From assembly GCA_015711855.1 (NCBI GenBank), contig JACVJF010000004.1, positions 1-60,695 of the forward strand: a stretch of DNA of 60,695 nt, written 5' to 3'. Of this stretch, positions 50,223 through 59,448 are shown piece by piece. The position numbers were made by a program, and so were the translations under genes. The notes under the pieces were generated by a model that was not told where the DNA came from, made no database searches, and saw only the letters and a list, made by a program, of their open reading frames with translations. The stretch is from Candidatus Solincola quzhuomuensis (GTDB taxonomy: Bacteria > Actinomycetota > Geothermincolia > Geothermincolales > RBG-13-55-18). Each line of letters opens with the position of its first letter. Within the stretch, counting starts at the first letter, position 1.

Positions 50223-51719
50223 TTACCTTTTTCTTCCTGCCCTGCTCCTCTCGAAGACCTCCCGGGGCACGGGTGCTTCCTGGTTTATGCTCGGGTCTAG
50301 ATAGGGGGCCAAAGACTTGGAAAGTTTTGCCATCAAGCGCAGGAAGGTGTTGTCCGGGAGCTTACCCAGTATCGGGATCCTGGGCTTCACCGAGAGCAGG
50401 ATCCTCTTCACGTTCTTGGGCCATATGCCCCGAGCCAAGGGAGCCAGGTAGGTGCGGCCGAAGTCGGCGAACTGCGGGGCCAGGTCCAAGAGGTGTTCCA
50501 GATGTTGGTTGAAGCAGTCGATGTGTGCGTCGCCCCAGTCGAAGACCACGGAGAAGGGATGGAGCATGGAGAACTCCAGGAGGAGCTGTATCTGCCGGGC
50601 CATGAGCTTGGGATCGAAGATGGTGCTGTTCCAGAGGTCCACGAACTCCGGCCCGAACTCGTGCTCCTTGCCCAGGGGGGAGGCCTTCCAGCGGCGTTCA
50701 TACTCGGCAAGGGCCTTCTCCGATGCGTCTCCCTTGGAGATGGCCCAAGCGGCGGTCTCCGCGGCGATCTTCCCGGAGGTGAGGGCGTGCCAGATCCCTT
50801 CCGCCTCCAGGGGGCAGGGGAAGCCGGCGGCGTCCCCCACCAGCATCATGCCCCCGGTGTAGGTCTTGGGAGGCTTCTTCAACCAGGGGAGGAGGTGAGC
50901 CTGGTACTCGCGCGGTTTGGCCTCTATGGCTCGGCACATGGCCTGGAAGGCCGGGAACTGCAGCACCTTCTTCACCATGTCCGTGGGCCTCTCGTCCCAG
51001 TCCTCCCGCAGCCATTGGCCGGCGCCGATGTGGAAACCGTCACGGAAGTTGACCTGGTAGGCCCCGTAGAGGGCACCGAACCACACCCACTCCGCATTGC
51101 CGATGACGTCGTCCATCTTCTCCGGGTCGGCGGAGAAGTCCAGTTGAGGAACCAGGGTGCAGCCGCCGCCCCAGCGGTTGCGCATCCCCGACTTGCGGGC
51201 CATGGTGGACATGGCGCCGTCGGCGGCGATGACCACCTCGGCGTAGAAGGGCTCGCCCTTCTCCGTGCGCACTCCCTTCACCTGGCCGTTCTCCATGATC
51301 ACGTCGCTGACCAGGGTGGAGGTGCGCAGTTCGGCCCCCGCCTTCACCGCCAGGTCGGCGAGGAAAGGGTCCAGGTCTCGGCGGTAGATGCTGATGCCGT
51401 CCATGCCGTGCGGCCAGCGGTTGGCGCAGAGATCCGACCCCGTGGTCCCGCAGCGGTAGCGCAGGCGGTTGTTCTCGTCCACGAGGTTTATGACCACCAT
51501 CTCCACCTTGCGCACGGAGGGCAGCCCCTGCAGGGCCTCCATGATCTCCGGGAAGTCCCGCCACCAGCGCTGCCCCAAGCCGCATCCGGAGGAGTTCTTG
51601 TCCCCTGGCCTGCGACCCCTCTCGAAGAAGATCGTTTTCAGCCCCAGCTCGGCCGCGGTCTTGGCGGCGTAAGAACCGCCGGGTCCGGCTCCCACCACCA
51701 CCACATCCCACTTTTCCAT
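50223..51719 (-). CDS. fixC: FixC-like flavoprotein (ETF-quinone oxidoreductase / geranylgeranyl reductase family)
   Basis: 498 residues. VVVVGAGPGGSYAAKTAAELGLKTIFFERG is the FAD-binding motif; DGAMSTMARKSG and MMLVGDAAGFPCPLEAEGIWHALTSGKIAAETA are the other two FAD contacts, characteristic of FixC and geranylgeranyl reductases. The C-terminal part (HPFSVVFDWGDAHIDCFNQHLEHLL onward) is less usual and may contact the membrane or partner. With FixX just downstream it should make a quinone- or ferredoxin-linked acceptor for the EtfAB encoded at 57661-59448. No cognate FixA/FixB gene is adjacent; the nearest EtfAB is 6 kb away on the same strand. Confidence 0.87.
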   Translation of the reverse strand: MEKWDVVVVGAGPGGSYAAKTAAELGLKTIFFERGRRPGDKNSSGCGLGQRWWRDFPEIMEALQGLPSVRKVEMVVINLVDENNRLRYRCGTTGSDLCANRWPHGMDGISIYRRDLDPFLADLAVKAGAELRTSTLVSDVIMENGQVKGVRTEKGEPFYAEVVIAADGAMSTMARKSGMRNRWGGGCTLVPQLDFSADPEKMDDVIGNAEWVWFGALYGAYQVNFRDGFHIGAGQWLREDWDERPTDMVKKVLQFPAFQAMCRAIEAKPREYQAHLLPWLKKPPKTYTGGMMLVGDAAGFPCPLEAEGIWHALTSGKIAAETAAWAISKGDASEKALAEYERRWKASPLGKEHEFGPEFVDLWNSTIFDPKLMARQIQLLLEFSMLHPFSVVFDWGDAHIDCFNQHLEHLLDLAPQFADFGRTYLAPLARGIWPKNVKRILLSVKPRIPILGKLPDNTFLRLMAKLSKSLAPYLDPSINQEAPVPREVFERSRAGRKR

Positions 51720-52439
51720 CCGCAGTCACCTCCCTCAAAGGTCGTCGCTCACGGTCTATGCCGACTTGGCGTCCCCCGTCCGTTTATGGTCCGGACATGG
51801 CTTGCACGCCGCTCCGGCGCTTCTCTCTATAGCGGCCACGTCCATTTCCCGAATCCCGTTTCCCGCGATCCCGTTCGCGAACCCCGACCGTGTCTCCCGT
51901 CGATCCAATCGCCCTTTTGCCCGCCACAAGCCCGGTTTCTCCTATCGGAAAAGGAAATCCCGACTCCGGAGACCGAAACTCCGGAGCCGCCGGGGAAGCG
52001 CCGCCAAGATCGCCGCATCCCGCGACGCTCCCTTTGCGCCGCGTCGCCCGCCCTGCTTTTCGAGCGGTTCCCGTGGCATGGAAACCACCTTGCGGGGCAT
52101 CGTCGCCCCGCGCTTATAAAGGCCTTGGCCCGGGACCGGGTTGACCTTGAGCCCGGTTAAACATCTTCCCGCACCCGGAAAAGGATTTGCTTCACACGGC
52201 GGAAGCGTCCCCCCGGTCCTTGAGGTTCGTCGGGCTGCGATAGCTGCGATGGGTAGGATATGGGAAGTGCCTAGAGACGCGGGCGAGATCGTGCCGTTTT
52301 CCTCCTCGAAAAAGCCTTCTCCCGTCATCCGTCCGACGGATACCAGTTCGCAAGGTTCGGTAGCCCACTCAATGGCGCACTTCTTCGCGCAAGGGGAAAC
52401 CGTAAAAGGCGTTCCCCTCCTTGCCGTTGGCGGCGGCCC
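51720..52439. other. intergenic region with GC hairpins, no gene recognised
   Basis: 720 bases between the VAO-type flavoprotein and FixC genes. A perfect stem GCGGGGC-ATCGTC-GCCCCGC lies at 52092-52111, and CCGGG...CCCGG pairs occur near 52130-52160; these may end or attenuate the upstream transcript. No T-run follows. Frames in this stretch are Arg/Pro-rich and not convincing. Confidence 0.35.
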
Positions 52440-54113
52440 TCAGGACGGAGGACCCTCTTCCGTCCAGCGGAACTTTTCCGTGAGCCGGTCCAGTTTCGCC
52501 TTCAATTCCGGCTCCACCTTGGAGAAGTCGAAATCGATCTCGTCACAATACATCCCGGTGTCTGCGGCCCGGTTGGCGTCCAGCGCGCCGGACAGCTTCT
52601 TCTGCCACTCGTTGTAGTGTCCCATCAAGGGGCTAACCAGCTTGCGCAGTCTGGCGTCCGTGGCCGAAAGGGGTTCCATGCACTTCTCGATGGCGGCGAT
52701 GGAGAACTCGATGAACATGGGCTCCAAGGAGGCCAGGTGTTTGGGGTCCCGGGCGTCGTACTGGAAGATCTCCTCGCAGTGGGCCCACATATTGCTCTCG
52801 TAGAGGGCCATGAAGGGGTTGTCGGCCAGGTCGTCCAGGATGCCGCCCCTCTCGATCCATTTGCGCTTGATGGATTCCCCGATCTCCGCCCAGTCCAGCT
52901 GGGTGTCCCAGGTGTCGTTCCGGTCCAGGGCGGTGGAGAAGAGGCCGCCCATGCGGAAGACCATGGGGATGGCCGTCACCCGGAAGAAGTTCATGAAGAC
53001 CATGGAGCCTATGGCCGGGACTCCCATGGCCTCGATAGAGAGACCCTCGTGGTCGGCCAGGATGCGGCGCAGCACGGCGTCTTGGTAATCGATCTCCTCC
53101 TCCGAGGCGCCCACCAGCATGATGACGAAGCCCCACTTGGTTCCCTTGCTCAATACGTCCCGCAGGTTGCTGGTTCCGGCTATGCGCCGCAGGAGGTGGG
53201 GGGCGAAGGTGTAGATGAAGGCGGCCACCGCGGTGCGCGTGGCCAGGTATCCGATCTCCGCTTCTCCTATGCGGTATACCGCGTCGGCCAGCCGATTCCG
53301 GTCGGGAAAGAAACAGAGGTGGAAACGCACGTTCTCCGGGATCTCCGCCTTGGCGTCCAAGAGGAGCCCACGGATTCTCACCCGGGAAGGCCCTGGCCAG
53401 GGGTAAAGTTTGAGGGCGCATTTGGTAAATATTCCCAGGCCGGAAAGCGCCCCCGTGGATCCGCGCATCAGCCCCCTCAGGGAAGGACCTGGTCCGTCGG
53501 GGGAGAACCACCCCAGGCCCGAGTCGCTGGATCCCACGCGAAGGAGTTCGCCGTCCGGGAGCACCCATTCCGCCCCCAGGAGGTTGCGGTGCCCGTAGCT
53601 CATGTATATACCGTCCCATCCCACTCCCCACCCGGAGGTGGCGCTGGCCAGGGGAGAGCAGGCGGGACCGGCGCCGATGATGTGGCAGTTGAGGCCCCGT
53701 TTCATGGCCTCCGCCTGGAGCTGCGCACCGCAGACATAGGGTTCCACCAGCGCGTACATGTTCCGCTCGTCGATGTCCAGGATCCGGTTCATGCGCCGCA
53801 GGTCGATCTGGACCACGTTGTCGTAGGTGGGTCCGGAATAGACCCCCCAACCGGTGGAGAAGGCCTTGAACTTCAGCCCGTGCCGGTTGCATATCCGTAC
53901 CACCTCCTGCACCTCCTCGGTGGAGGAGGGAAGGACCACGGCCACGGGACGCTTCACCCACTTGGCCGGGTCGTCGTTGATGGTTGGTTGCCAGGCGTAT
54001 CCGTCCAGGACCGCCGGTTCCCGGGACACGTTCTCTGTGCCCACCACATTTTCCAGATCCTGGTATGCGGCTTCCGATATCTCCTTCCAGGTATCGAGAG
54101 TCGCGGTGGTCAT
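52440..54113 (-). CDS. FAD-linked oxidase, VAO/4-cresol-dehydrogenase-like (GlcD/GlcE family)
   Basis: 557 residues. An FAD_binding_4 domain is recognisable by RPVAVVLPSSTEEVQEVVRICNRHGLKFKAFSTGWG, the IIGAGPACSPLASATSGWGVGWDG loop and RGSTGALSGLGIFTKCALKLYPW. The substrate-binding half is large and unlike GlcD, closer in layout to vanillyl-alcohol-oxidase and 4-cresol-dehydrogenase relatives. It would oxidise a hydroxy or phenolic substrate and pass electrons on, perhaps to the neighbouring Fe-S protein. It is separated from the 54304-55584 gene by 190 bases on the same strand. No signal peptide. Confidence 0.82.
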   Translation of the reverse strand: MTTATLDTWKEISEAAYQDLENVVGTENVSREPAVLDGYAWQPTINDDPAKWVKRPVAVVLPSSTEEVQEVVRICNRHGLKFKAFSTGWGVYSGPTYDNVVQIDLRRMNRILDIDERNMYALVEPYVCGAQLQAEAMKRGLNCHIIGAGPACSPLASATSGWGVGWDGIYMSYGHRNLLGAEWVLPDGELLRVGSSDSGLGWFSPDGPGPSLRGLMRGSTGALSGLGIFTKCALKLYPWPGPSRVRIRGLLLDAKAEIPENVRFHLCFFPDRNRLADAVYRIGEAEIGYLATRTAVAAFIYTFAPHLLRRIAGTSNLRDVLSKGTKWGFVIMLVGASEEEIDYQDAVLRRILADHEGLSIEAMGVPAIGSMVFMNFFRVTAIPMVFRMGGLFSTALDRNDTWDTQLDWAEIGESIKRKWIERGGILDDLADNPFMALYESNMWAHCEEIFQYDARDPKHLASLEPMFIEFSIAAIEKCMEPLSATDARLRKLVSPLMGHYNEWQKKLSGALDANRAADTGMYCDEIDFDFSKVEPELKAKLDRLTEKFRWTEEGPPS

Positions 54114-54303
54114 GCCTCACTCCCCCTCTCAGACTTCATGAGCCGCGTCAACGGCTCGTCGGCGAGTTCCTGCCGCGGCCGCCCTCCTCGCCCGGGCCGC
54201 GGGTCGTGACGCACTTCGTCACCCTCGGCGGAGGGATTCTCTGCGCTCCAGCCGACGGCGGAAAGGCCGGCTCTACCGCAAGTCCGTTCCTTTATAGCCG
54301 CTT

Positions 54304-55584
54304 TCACACCCTCTCTTTCTCGGCGATCCCGGCCGCCTGCAACGCCAGGTCCACGAGGTCGTAGACCGGGAGCTCCGCCCGCATTTCTCGGGAAGCGTCA
54401 CGCAGGACGCGCACGCACCAGGGGCAGGCGGTGGCCAGCGCCTCCGCTCCCGTGGCCAGGGCCTCCTCGACCCTCTCCCGGGCCGTCCAGGAGGAGAACT
54501 CGGGGAAGGCCTCGTGGACCCCTCCTCCCGCTCCGCAGCACCAGGAGTATTCCCTTATGCGCTCCATCTCCACAAGCCCTGCCCCGGGCAGTGCCTGGAT
54601 GAGGTTGCGGGGGGCCTCATAAACCCCTTTTCTGCCCGCCCTCTTCAGGGACATGGGCCGCTGCAGCTTGTCTCCCTTCCAGTCCCCGAGGTAGGGTTCC
54701 CCCATCCTCCCCAGGTGGCAGGGGTCGTGGTAGGTGAAGAGGAGGGGGAACTGCTCCCGGAAGCGCAGCCTCCCCTCCCGGACCAACCTGTCCAGGAGTT
54801 GGGTCATATGCAGGATCTCGCAGGGAAGCTCCTTGCCCATGCGCGGGTAGAGGTAGCGAAAGTGAGCATAGCCGTCGGCGCAGGGGGTGACCAGGATCCG
54901 CGCACCCGAGGCCTTCACCCTGGAGAGCAGGTCCTCGGCGTAGTTCTCCGCCTCTCCTCGGTAGCCCAGTTCGTACGCCCTCCCCCCACAGCAGGACTCC
55001 TCGGCCCCGGCGATGCCCACGTCCAGACCGGCCTCGAGAAGCAGAAGGGCCGCCCCTCGCACCGTGCCCCGAAGGTCGGGATCGTAAGAATAGCGGCAGC
55101 CCGCATGGAAGAGGACCTCGCATCTCTCTCGGTTGATGTCCTTCAAGGGCAGCCCTTCCGCCCACTCCCCTCGCTTGGCCTTGGGCTCCCCCAACACGTT
55201 GTCCTCCCGCTTGAGGGCGTCGATCATCGCCATGTGCTCCACCATGAGGAAGCCCTGTTCCACGCAGTGGGCGCGGAGCTCGAGGAGCACCTCGGTCAAG
55301 TCTATGTCGTCTCGGTAGACCTTGCAGGCGGTGTCGCAGGCACCGCACAGCTGGCATTTGTAGACGATCTCCGCCACGTTATCGTTGAGCTCCGAGCGGC
55401 CGGTGAGCAGGGAGAGGCCGATGATCATGCGCCCGGATCCGGAATAGGCATGGAAGTTGTAGCGGCAGATGGAGGGGCAATTCTTGGCGAACCGCCAGCT
55501 CTTGATCTGGTTGAAGGGGACCCATTTACAGGAGGAGCATCGGGAGCAGCCCTCCATGTCCCTCTGGTAATCGGAAAGGGCCAT
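54304..55584 (-). CDS. Fe-S protein with CCG domains, GlcF/HdrD/LldE-like
   Basis: 426 residues. An N-terminal ferredoxin-like part carries CSRCSSCKW...CPSI and CQLCGACDTACKV (4Fe-4S ligands). Two cysteine-rich CCG-type domains follow: CCGGRAYELG and YHDPCHLGR in the first half of the C-terminal part, and WCCGAGGGVHE with CPWC later. Such proteins carry electrons between flavoproteins and other acceptors, as in GlcF, GlpC or heterodisulfide reductase HdrD. The ATG directly follows the stop of the GlcD-like gene with no gap, so stoichiometric synthesis is likely. Confidence 0.9.
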   Translation of the reverse strand: MALSDYQRDMEGCSRCSSCKWVPFNQIKSWRFAKNCPSICRYNFHAYSGSGRMIIGLSLLTGRSELNDNVAEIVYKCQLCGACDTACKVYRDDIDLTEVLLELRAHCVEQGFLMVEHMAMIDALKREDNVLGEPKAKRGEWAEGLPLKDINRERCEVLFHAGCRYSYDPDLRGTVRGAALLLLEAGLDVGIAGAEESCCGGRAYELGYRGEAENYAEDLLSRVKASGARILVTPCADGYAHFRYLYPRMGKELPCEILHMTQLLDRLVREGRLRFREQFPLLFTYHDPCHLGRMGEPYLGDWKGDKLQRPMSLKRAGRKGVYEAPRNLIQALPGAGLVEMERIREYSWCCGAGGGVHEAFPEFSSWTARERVEEALATGAEALATACPWCVRVLRDASREMRAELPVYDLVDLALQAAGIAEKERV

Positions 55585-57063
55585 CTAGGACACCTCCTCG
55601 GGCGTGAAGCACAGTTTTCCTCGGTTCAGCACCTGGTCGGGGTCGAGCATCTCCTTGACCTTGCGCAGGACGCGCACCGTGTCCGGGCAGCGAGCGTAAG
55701 CCAGCTCGGACCATATCCCGTAGGGGCGGGAGAAGAAGGCCCCCGCCTCGGAAAGGGCTCGGGAGGCCGCCTCGTACAGCTCCCTCCCCTTGCCCCGGTC
55801 CTCGGGGCTGAAGTAGACGGTGAACTCCAGGTGGACGTTCCTCCCCTGCTGGATGGGCTGGATATACACCCCTATCCGGTCCCGGGGATACCCGAACTCG
55901 GAGGCCACGTCCTCCATGACGGAGATGAAACCCGGAACCCGGTCCAAGGTGGTGAGGAAGAAGATGTCCAGGAAGTCCCCCTTGGGCCTCGTCTTGTAGT
56001 AGGGTTCGGGCGAGGGGGCGGCGAGGATCCTTTCCATCTTTTTCCATGAGCAACCCGGGACCTCGGAGACCGGGATGACCCCCGCCTGCTGGGCGTGGCG
56101 GGAGAGGTCCCGCTCTTGATAGGCCACCCTCTCCTCCGGCAGATACTCGTATCCGGACACCCCGTAGATCACCGTCCAGGGAGCTTGTTCCTTGGCCAGC
56201 TCGGGGATCTCTTGCCCGTTTTCGGTGATCATCGTGGCCAGCGCATAGGCGTTAAGTATGAGCCACTCGTCCCCGAGGCGCGGCCGCAGGGACCGGTAGG
56301 TGAAGTCGATGAGGCGCTCCAGCTTATGGTCGGGGACGAACCATATCTTATGTATGCGGGGTTTCACCTCCAGCTTGAGGGAGCACCAGGTCACCGCGGC
56401 CATGGTCCCCTGGGATCCCTGGACCACGCGTACGAAGTCGGTCTGAGCGGGCCCCATGGGGTTTTTCTGGGCCGCCCCCGCTGCCCACTGCTGTTCCAGG
56501 GTGCCCGGCCCGGCGGCCGATCCGGTGCGGAAGAGGTCCCCGGTGCCGAAGACCAGCTCAGTGCAGAGCATGGGGTCGGTCATGTCCCAGTGGTACTTGG
56601 GTATGATTATGGGTTCCCGCTCGAGACAGGAGGCGAGGACGGACTTGCCCCGCTTGGGCAGGAGGGGCATGAGGACCTTCAGGCCCAGTTTGTCCACCTC
56701 GGGAATGAGTCTCTCGTAGGTAACCCCGGCCTCGATGAGGGCCACTTTGTTCCGGCGATCCAGGCGGACGATCTTGTCCATCCTGGACATGTCCACGATG
56801 ATCCCCTCGCCTCGGGGCACGGAATCCCCCCGCAGGCGGGGTGGGGCGGAAGAGGAGAAGACCAAATTGTACTTCTCGGCGCGGGCCAGCTTGATGAGCT
56901 CCCGCACCTCCTTGGTGCTTCCCGGGCGGATCATGGCCAGGGGCTCTCCTCCCTCCACGGCTCCTCCTCGCCGGTAGGTGGAGAGGAGCCCCTCGTCGTC
57001 TGTGACGTTCTCCCTTCCCACCACCGAGGCCAATTTCTCCAGAAGGGCGCTTTTCTCCGTCAT
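55585..57063 (-). CDS. FAD-linked oxidoreductase, GlcD-like
   Basis: 493 residues from ATG 57063 behind GGAGGTGGAGGGG. PLAMIRPGSTKEVRELIKLARAEKYNLVFSSSAPPRLRGDSVP is the FAD-binding_4 start, RGEGIIVDMSRMDKIVRLDRRNKVALIEAGVTYERL continues it, and VRVVQGSQGTMAAVTWCSLKLEVKP is the GlcD-type FAD contact. The C-terminus (MEDVASEFGYPRDRIGVYIQPIQQGRNVHLEF...) carries the substrate domain. A D-hydroxy acid is the family-typical substrate; here it is unknown. It sits between a small helical protein gene and the GlcF-like gene, in the EtfAB operon. The arrangement resembles ETF-linked lactate dehydrogenase modules. Confidence 0.85.
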   Translation of the reverse strand: MTEKSALLEKLASVVGRENVTDDEGLLSTYRRGGAVEGGEPLAMIRPGSTKEVRELIKLARAEKYNLVFSSSAPPRLRGDSVPRGEGIIVDMSRMDKIVRLDRRNKVALIEAGVTYERLIPEVDKLGLKVLMPLLPKRGKSVLASCLEREPIIIPKYHWDMTDPMLCTELVFGTGDLFRTGSAAGPGTLEQQWAAGAAQKNPMGPAQTDFVRVVQGSQGTMAAVTWCSLKLEVKPRIHKIWFVPDHKLERLIDFTYRSLRPRLGDEWLILNAYALATMITENGQEIPELAKEQAPWTVIYGVSGYEYLPEERVAYQERDLSRHAQQAGVIPVSEVPGCSWKKMERILAAPSPEPYYKTRPKGDFLDIFFLTTLDRVPGFISVMEDVASEFGYPRDRIGVYIQPIQQGRNVHLEFTVYFSPEDRGKGRELYEAASRALSEAGAFFSRPYGIWSELAYARCPDTVRVLRKVKEMLDPDQVLNRGKLCFTPEEVS

Positions 57064-57077
57064 CCCCTCCACCTCCC

Positions 57078-57476
57078 TCAAGCCGCTCTCCGTGACCGGG
57101 AGACCATCGACCTCATCCTCTCGGCGAGGGAGGGAGGGGCCTCCCCGGTGAGGGTCCTCTTTATGCTCTCCGCCATCCTACGGGCCATGAGGGCCTGGAC
57201 CTTGGAGATGGAGAGCAGCTTGTCCGCCAGCCGCATGAGCCGGTCGTTATTCAGGTACTTGAGGAAGGGACCGGCTCGATCCAGGAGGCGGTCGACCTTC
57301 ATGACCGTCTCCTCCTTGGCCTCGTCCATGCGGTTAAGGAGGTCTCCCATGTCCGCACCCGTCTCCTCCATGACCAGTTCCAGGGCCCTCCCCTGCACCT
57401 GCATGAACTTGTCCAGCACGCCGTTTCGGTAGGCGCACTGCATGACCCAAAAGACCTCCTGGGGATCGATGGGCAA
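57078..57476 (-). CDS. small helical protein in the EtfAB-Glc operon, unknown
   Basis: 132 residues from a TTG at 57476, chosen because GGGAGG lies eight bases ahead; GTG 57485 overlaps that site. The sequence PIDPQEVFWVMQCAYRNGVLDKFMQVQGRAL and then ETVMKVDRLLDRAGPFLKYLNNDRLMRLADKLL is entirely helical with a regular hydrophobic pattern. No metal-binding motif or membrane segment is seen. It lies between EtfB and the GlcD-like gene, 14 bases from the latter, so it is probably a structural or linking subunit of the complex. Family not recognised. Confidence 0.7.
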   Translation of the reverse strand: MPIDPQEVFWVMQCAYRNGVLDKFMQVQGRALELVMEETGADMGDLLNRMDEAKEETVMKVDRLLDRAGPFLKYLNNDRLMRLADKLLSISKVQALMARRMAESIKRTLTGEAPPSLAERMRSMVSRSRRAA

Positions 57477-57660
57477 CTCACTCACCTCCCGTAAAGCCGA
57501 GGGTCTCCGTCCGACCGAGGTCCGGACCTTGCCCGGCGGGCGGTTACCTGCGGCACTCCCTCCGCCGGGGGCGTCCTGTCCGTGTAGACCCACACCTTCG
57601 CCAATTTCCGTTCCCTTCACCGGTTTTCTTTAAACCCACAAGGCCCTTTTATTTGATTGC

Positions 57661-58458
57661 TCAGACGACCTTGTCCTCCCATAGCAACTGGGCCAACCTC
57701 TCTCCCGCCTCCGCCGGGGTGTCCGCTTCCACCATCCGACAGGATCTCTCCCGCCGGGGGGGCGCCAGGGACACCGTTTCCACCCAGGCCTCTATCGGTA
57801 AAGAGATCTCCAGGTCCTGCAATCTCACGATCCTTTGCGGCAGCTCCTTGGCCGCCCGGATGGCTTGCAGGCTGGGATAGCGCAGGTCCCCGACCTCCCC
57901 GCTCACCGTGACCAGGGCGGGTAGGGGGCATTCCACCACCTCGTAGCCGTCGGAGAGGACCCTCTCCACCATAACCCTTCCGTCCGCGACCTCCACCTTC
58001 TGGGCCAGGGTCACGGCGGGCAGGCCCAGGAGTTGGGCCACTCCCAGCCCCACCACCCCGGCGTTGGTGTCCGAGGCTTGGCGTCCGCAAAGGACCAGGT
58101 CGAAAGGTTCCAGCGTGCGCAGGGCGGCGGCCAAGAGGACCGCCGTGGATCTGGAGTCGAGTAGCGCCTGGTCCAGGGAGTCCTCCTCCACCAGCACCGA
58201 GGCGTCGGCTCCCGCGGCCACGGCCTTGAGTATCACCGCGCGGGAGAGATTCCTTCCCAAGGAGAGAAGGGTGATGCTCCCACCCGCCCTCTCCTTTATG
58301 CGTATGGCCGCCTCCAGGGCGTTCTCGTCGAAGGGGTTTATGACCGGCGGCAGGCCCCTTACCGCCACCCTCTTCTCCTCGGAGCGGACCTCGAAGGAGG
58401 AAGGAGGTCCTTCGGGATCGGGCACCATCTTGGCCAGGACGACGATGTGCAGGCCCAT
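57661..58458 (-). CDS. etfB: electron transfer flavoprotein beta subunit
   Basis: 265 residues. VVLAKMVPDPE at the start, NPFDENALEAAIRIKE, and LVLCGRQASDTNAGVVGLGVAQLLGLPAVTLA are the family segments that build the beta subunit's nucleotide site. AAAGGAGG precedes the ATG, 15 bases after EtfA. It binds AMP in ordinary ETFs or a second, bifurcating FAD in FixA-like forms; which applies here cannot be settled by eye. Operon order is etfA-etfB-unknown-GlcD-like-GlcF-like. Confidence 0.93.
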   Translation of the reverse strand: MGLHIVVLAKMVPDPEGPPSSFEVRSEEKRVAVRGLPPVINPFDENALEAAIRIKERAGGSITLLSLGRNLSRAVILKAVAAGADASVLVEEDSLDQALLDSRSTAVLLAAALRTLEPFDLVLCGRQASDTNAGVVGLGVAQLLGLPAVTLAQKVEVADGRVMVERVLSDGYEVVECPLPALVTVSGEVGDLRYPSLQAIRAAKELPQRIVRLQDLEISLPIEAWVETVSLAPPRRERSCRMVEADTPAEAGERLAQLLWEDKVV

Positions 58459-58473
58459 TTTTCCCGCCTCCTT

Positions 58474-59448
58474 TCACGCCGAGGCCAGTTCTCTCAGCTT
58501 GGAGAGGAAGGCGGGGAGAACTTCCCGCCAGTCCCCCACCACGCCGTAATCGGACACCTTGAAGATATAGGCCTCGGGGTCCTTGTTGATGGCCACGATC
58601 TTCCCGGAATCGCCCATGCCCGACAGGTGCTGGCTGGACCCCGATATGGCCACGGCGACGTAGAGTGCGGGGGCCACCACCTTACCCGTGATACCCACCT
58701 GGCAAGTGGAGGGAACCCAGCCAGCGTCCACCGGGGGGCGAGAGGCCCCCACTGCTCCACCCAGCAAGCGGGCCAGCTCCCGCAGGACCTCGAAGCCCTC
58801 CTCCCCGCCCATACCTCTTCCTCCGGAGACCACCACTCGGGCCTCCTCCAGGGGGCATTCACCGGCCTCCAGGTAGTGCCTGTCCTTTACCGTCAGCCTG
58901 GTCTCCTGCGGGGGGTCCTGGTCAATGGGAATCAGCTCTCCGCCCGGGCTTGAGGGAGGGAGGGCCTCCCCCACCCTGGCCCGCACCGTGGCCAGCGCCA
59001 GGGGGGTGAGCACCTTAATTCCGGCGACGGCGTTTCCACCGTAAACGGGTTTGGTGAACAGGAAACTCCCGTCCCAGCGAATCTCCACGCAGTCGGTTAC
59101 CAGCCCCGCTCCCAAGGAGAAGGCCAAGCGGGGGAGCAGATCCTGTCCCAGGCTGGTATGGCCGGCCAGCATCAGGGAGGCGGGGTTACGGCGCAGGAGG
59201 GATTCCAGGAGCGTGGCCCATACCTCCGGGTTGTAGCGGGAAAGAGCCGGGTTGTCCAGGAAATAAACGAGGTCCGCCCCCCTCTCCGCCAGCTCCCGTG
59301 ATGCGATATCCGCGCCCTCGCCCAGGACCACCGCCCCCACCCTGCCGTTGTTCTCGGCCGCGAGCCTCCTTCCCAGGCCCAGGAGCTCGAGGGTGAGTCG
59401 GGTGGGGCTTTTATCGTCGGTCTGCTCGGAAATCACCAAGATGTCCAT
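58474..59448 (-). CDS. etfA: electron transfer flavoprotein alpha subunit
   Basis: 324 residues from ATG 59448 (GTG 59460 is too close to the ribosome site). The N-terminal domain (ILVISEQTDD) pairs with EtfB, and the C-terminal FAD domain has VVSGGRGMGGEEGFEVL, GASRPPVDAGWVPSTCQVGITGKVVAPALYVAVAISGSSQHLSGM and IVAINKDPEAYIFKVSDYGVVGDW, the full FAD-binding set. First gene of the operon. It would accept electrons from acyl-CoA dehydrogenases or from the GlcD-like proteins encoded downstream. No acyl-CoA dehydrogenase gene is in the window. Confidence 0.95.
   Translation of the reverse strand: MDILVISEQTDDKSPTRLTLELLGLGRRLAAENNGRVGAVVLGEGADIASRELAERGADLVYFLDNPALSRYNPEVWATLLESLLRRNPASLMLAGHTSLGQDLLPRLAFSLGAGLVTDCVEIRWDGSFLFTKPVYGGNAVAGIKVLTPLALATVRARVGEALPPSSPGGELIPIDQDPPQETRLTVKDRHYLEAGECPLEEARVVVSGGRGMGGEEGFEVLRELARLLGGAVGASRPPVDAGWVPSTCQVGITGKVVAPALYVAVAISGSSQHLSGMGDSGKIVAINKDPEAYIFKVSDYGVVGDWREVLPAFLSKLRELASA

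Noticed and set aside
51942-52328. 128-codon minus-strand frame in the gap upstream of FixC
   Set aside because: Arg-rich composition, no ribosome site and no recognisable motif.
52617-54209. 530-codon plus-strand frame opposite the VAO-type flavoprotein
   Set aside because: Antisense shadow caused by high GC at third positions; His/Gly/Val-rich with no family resemblance.
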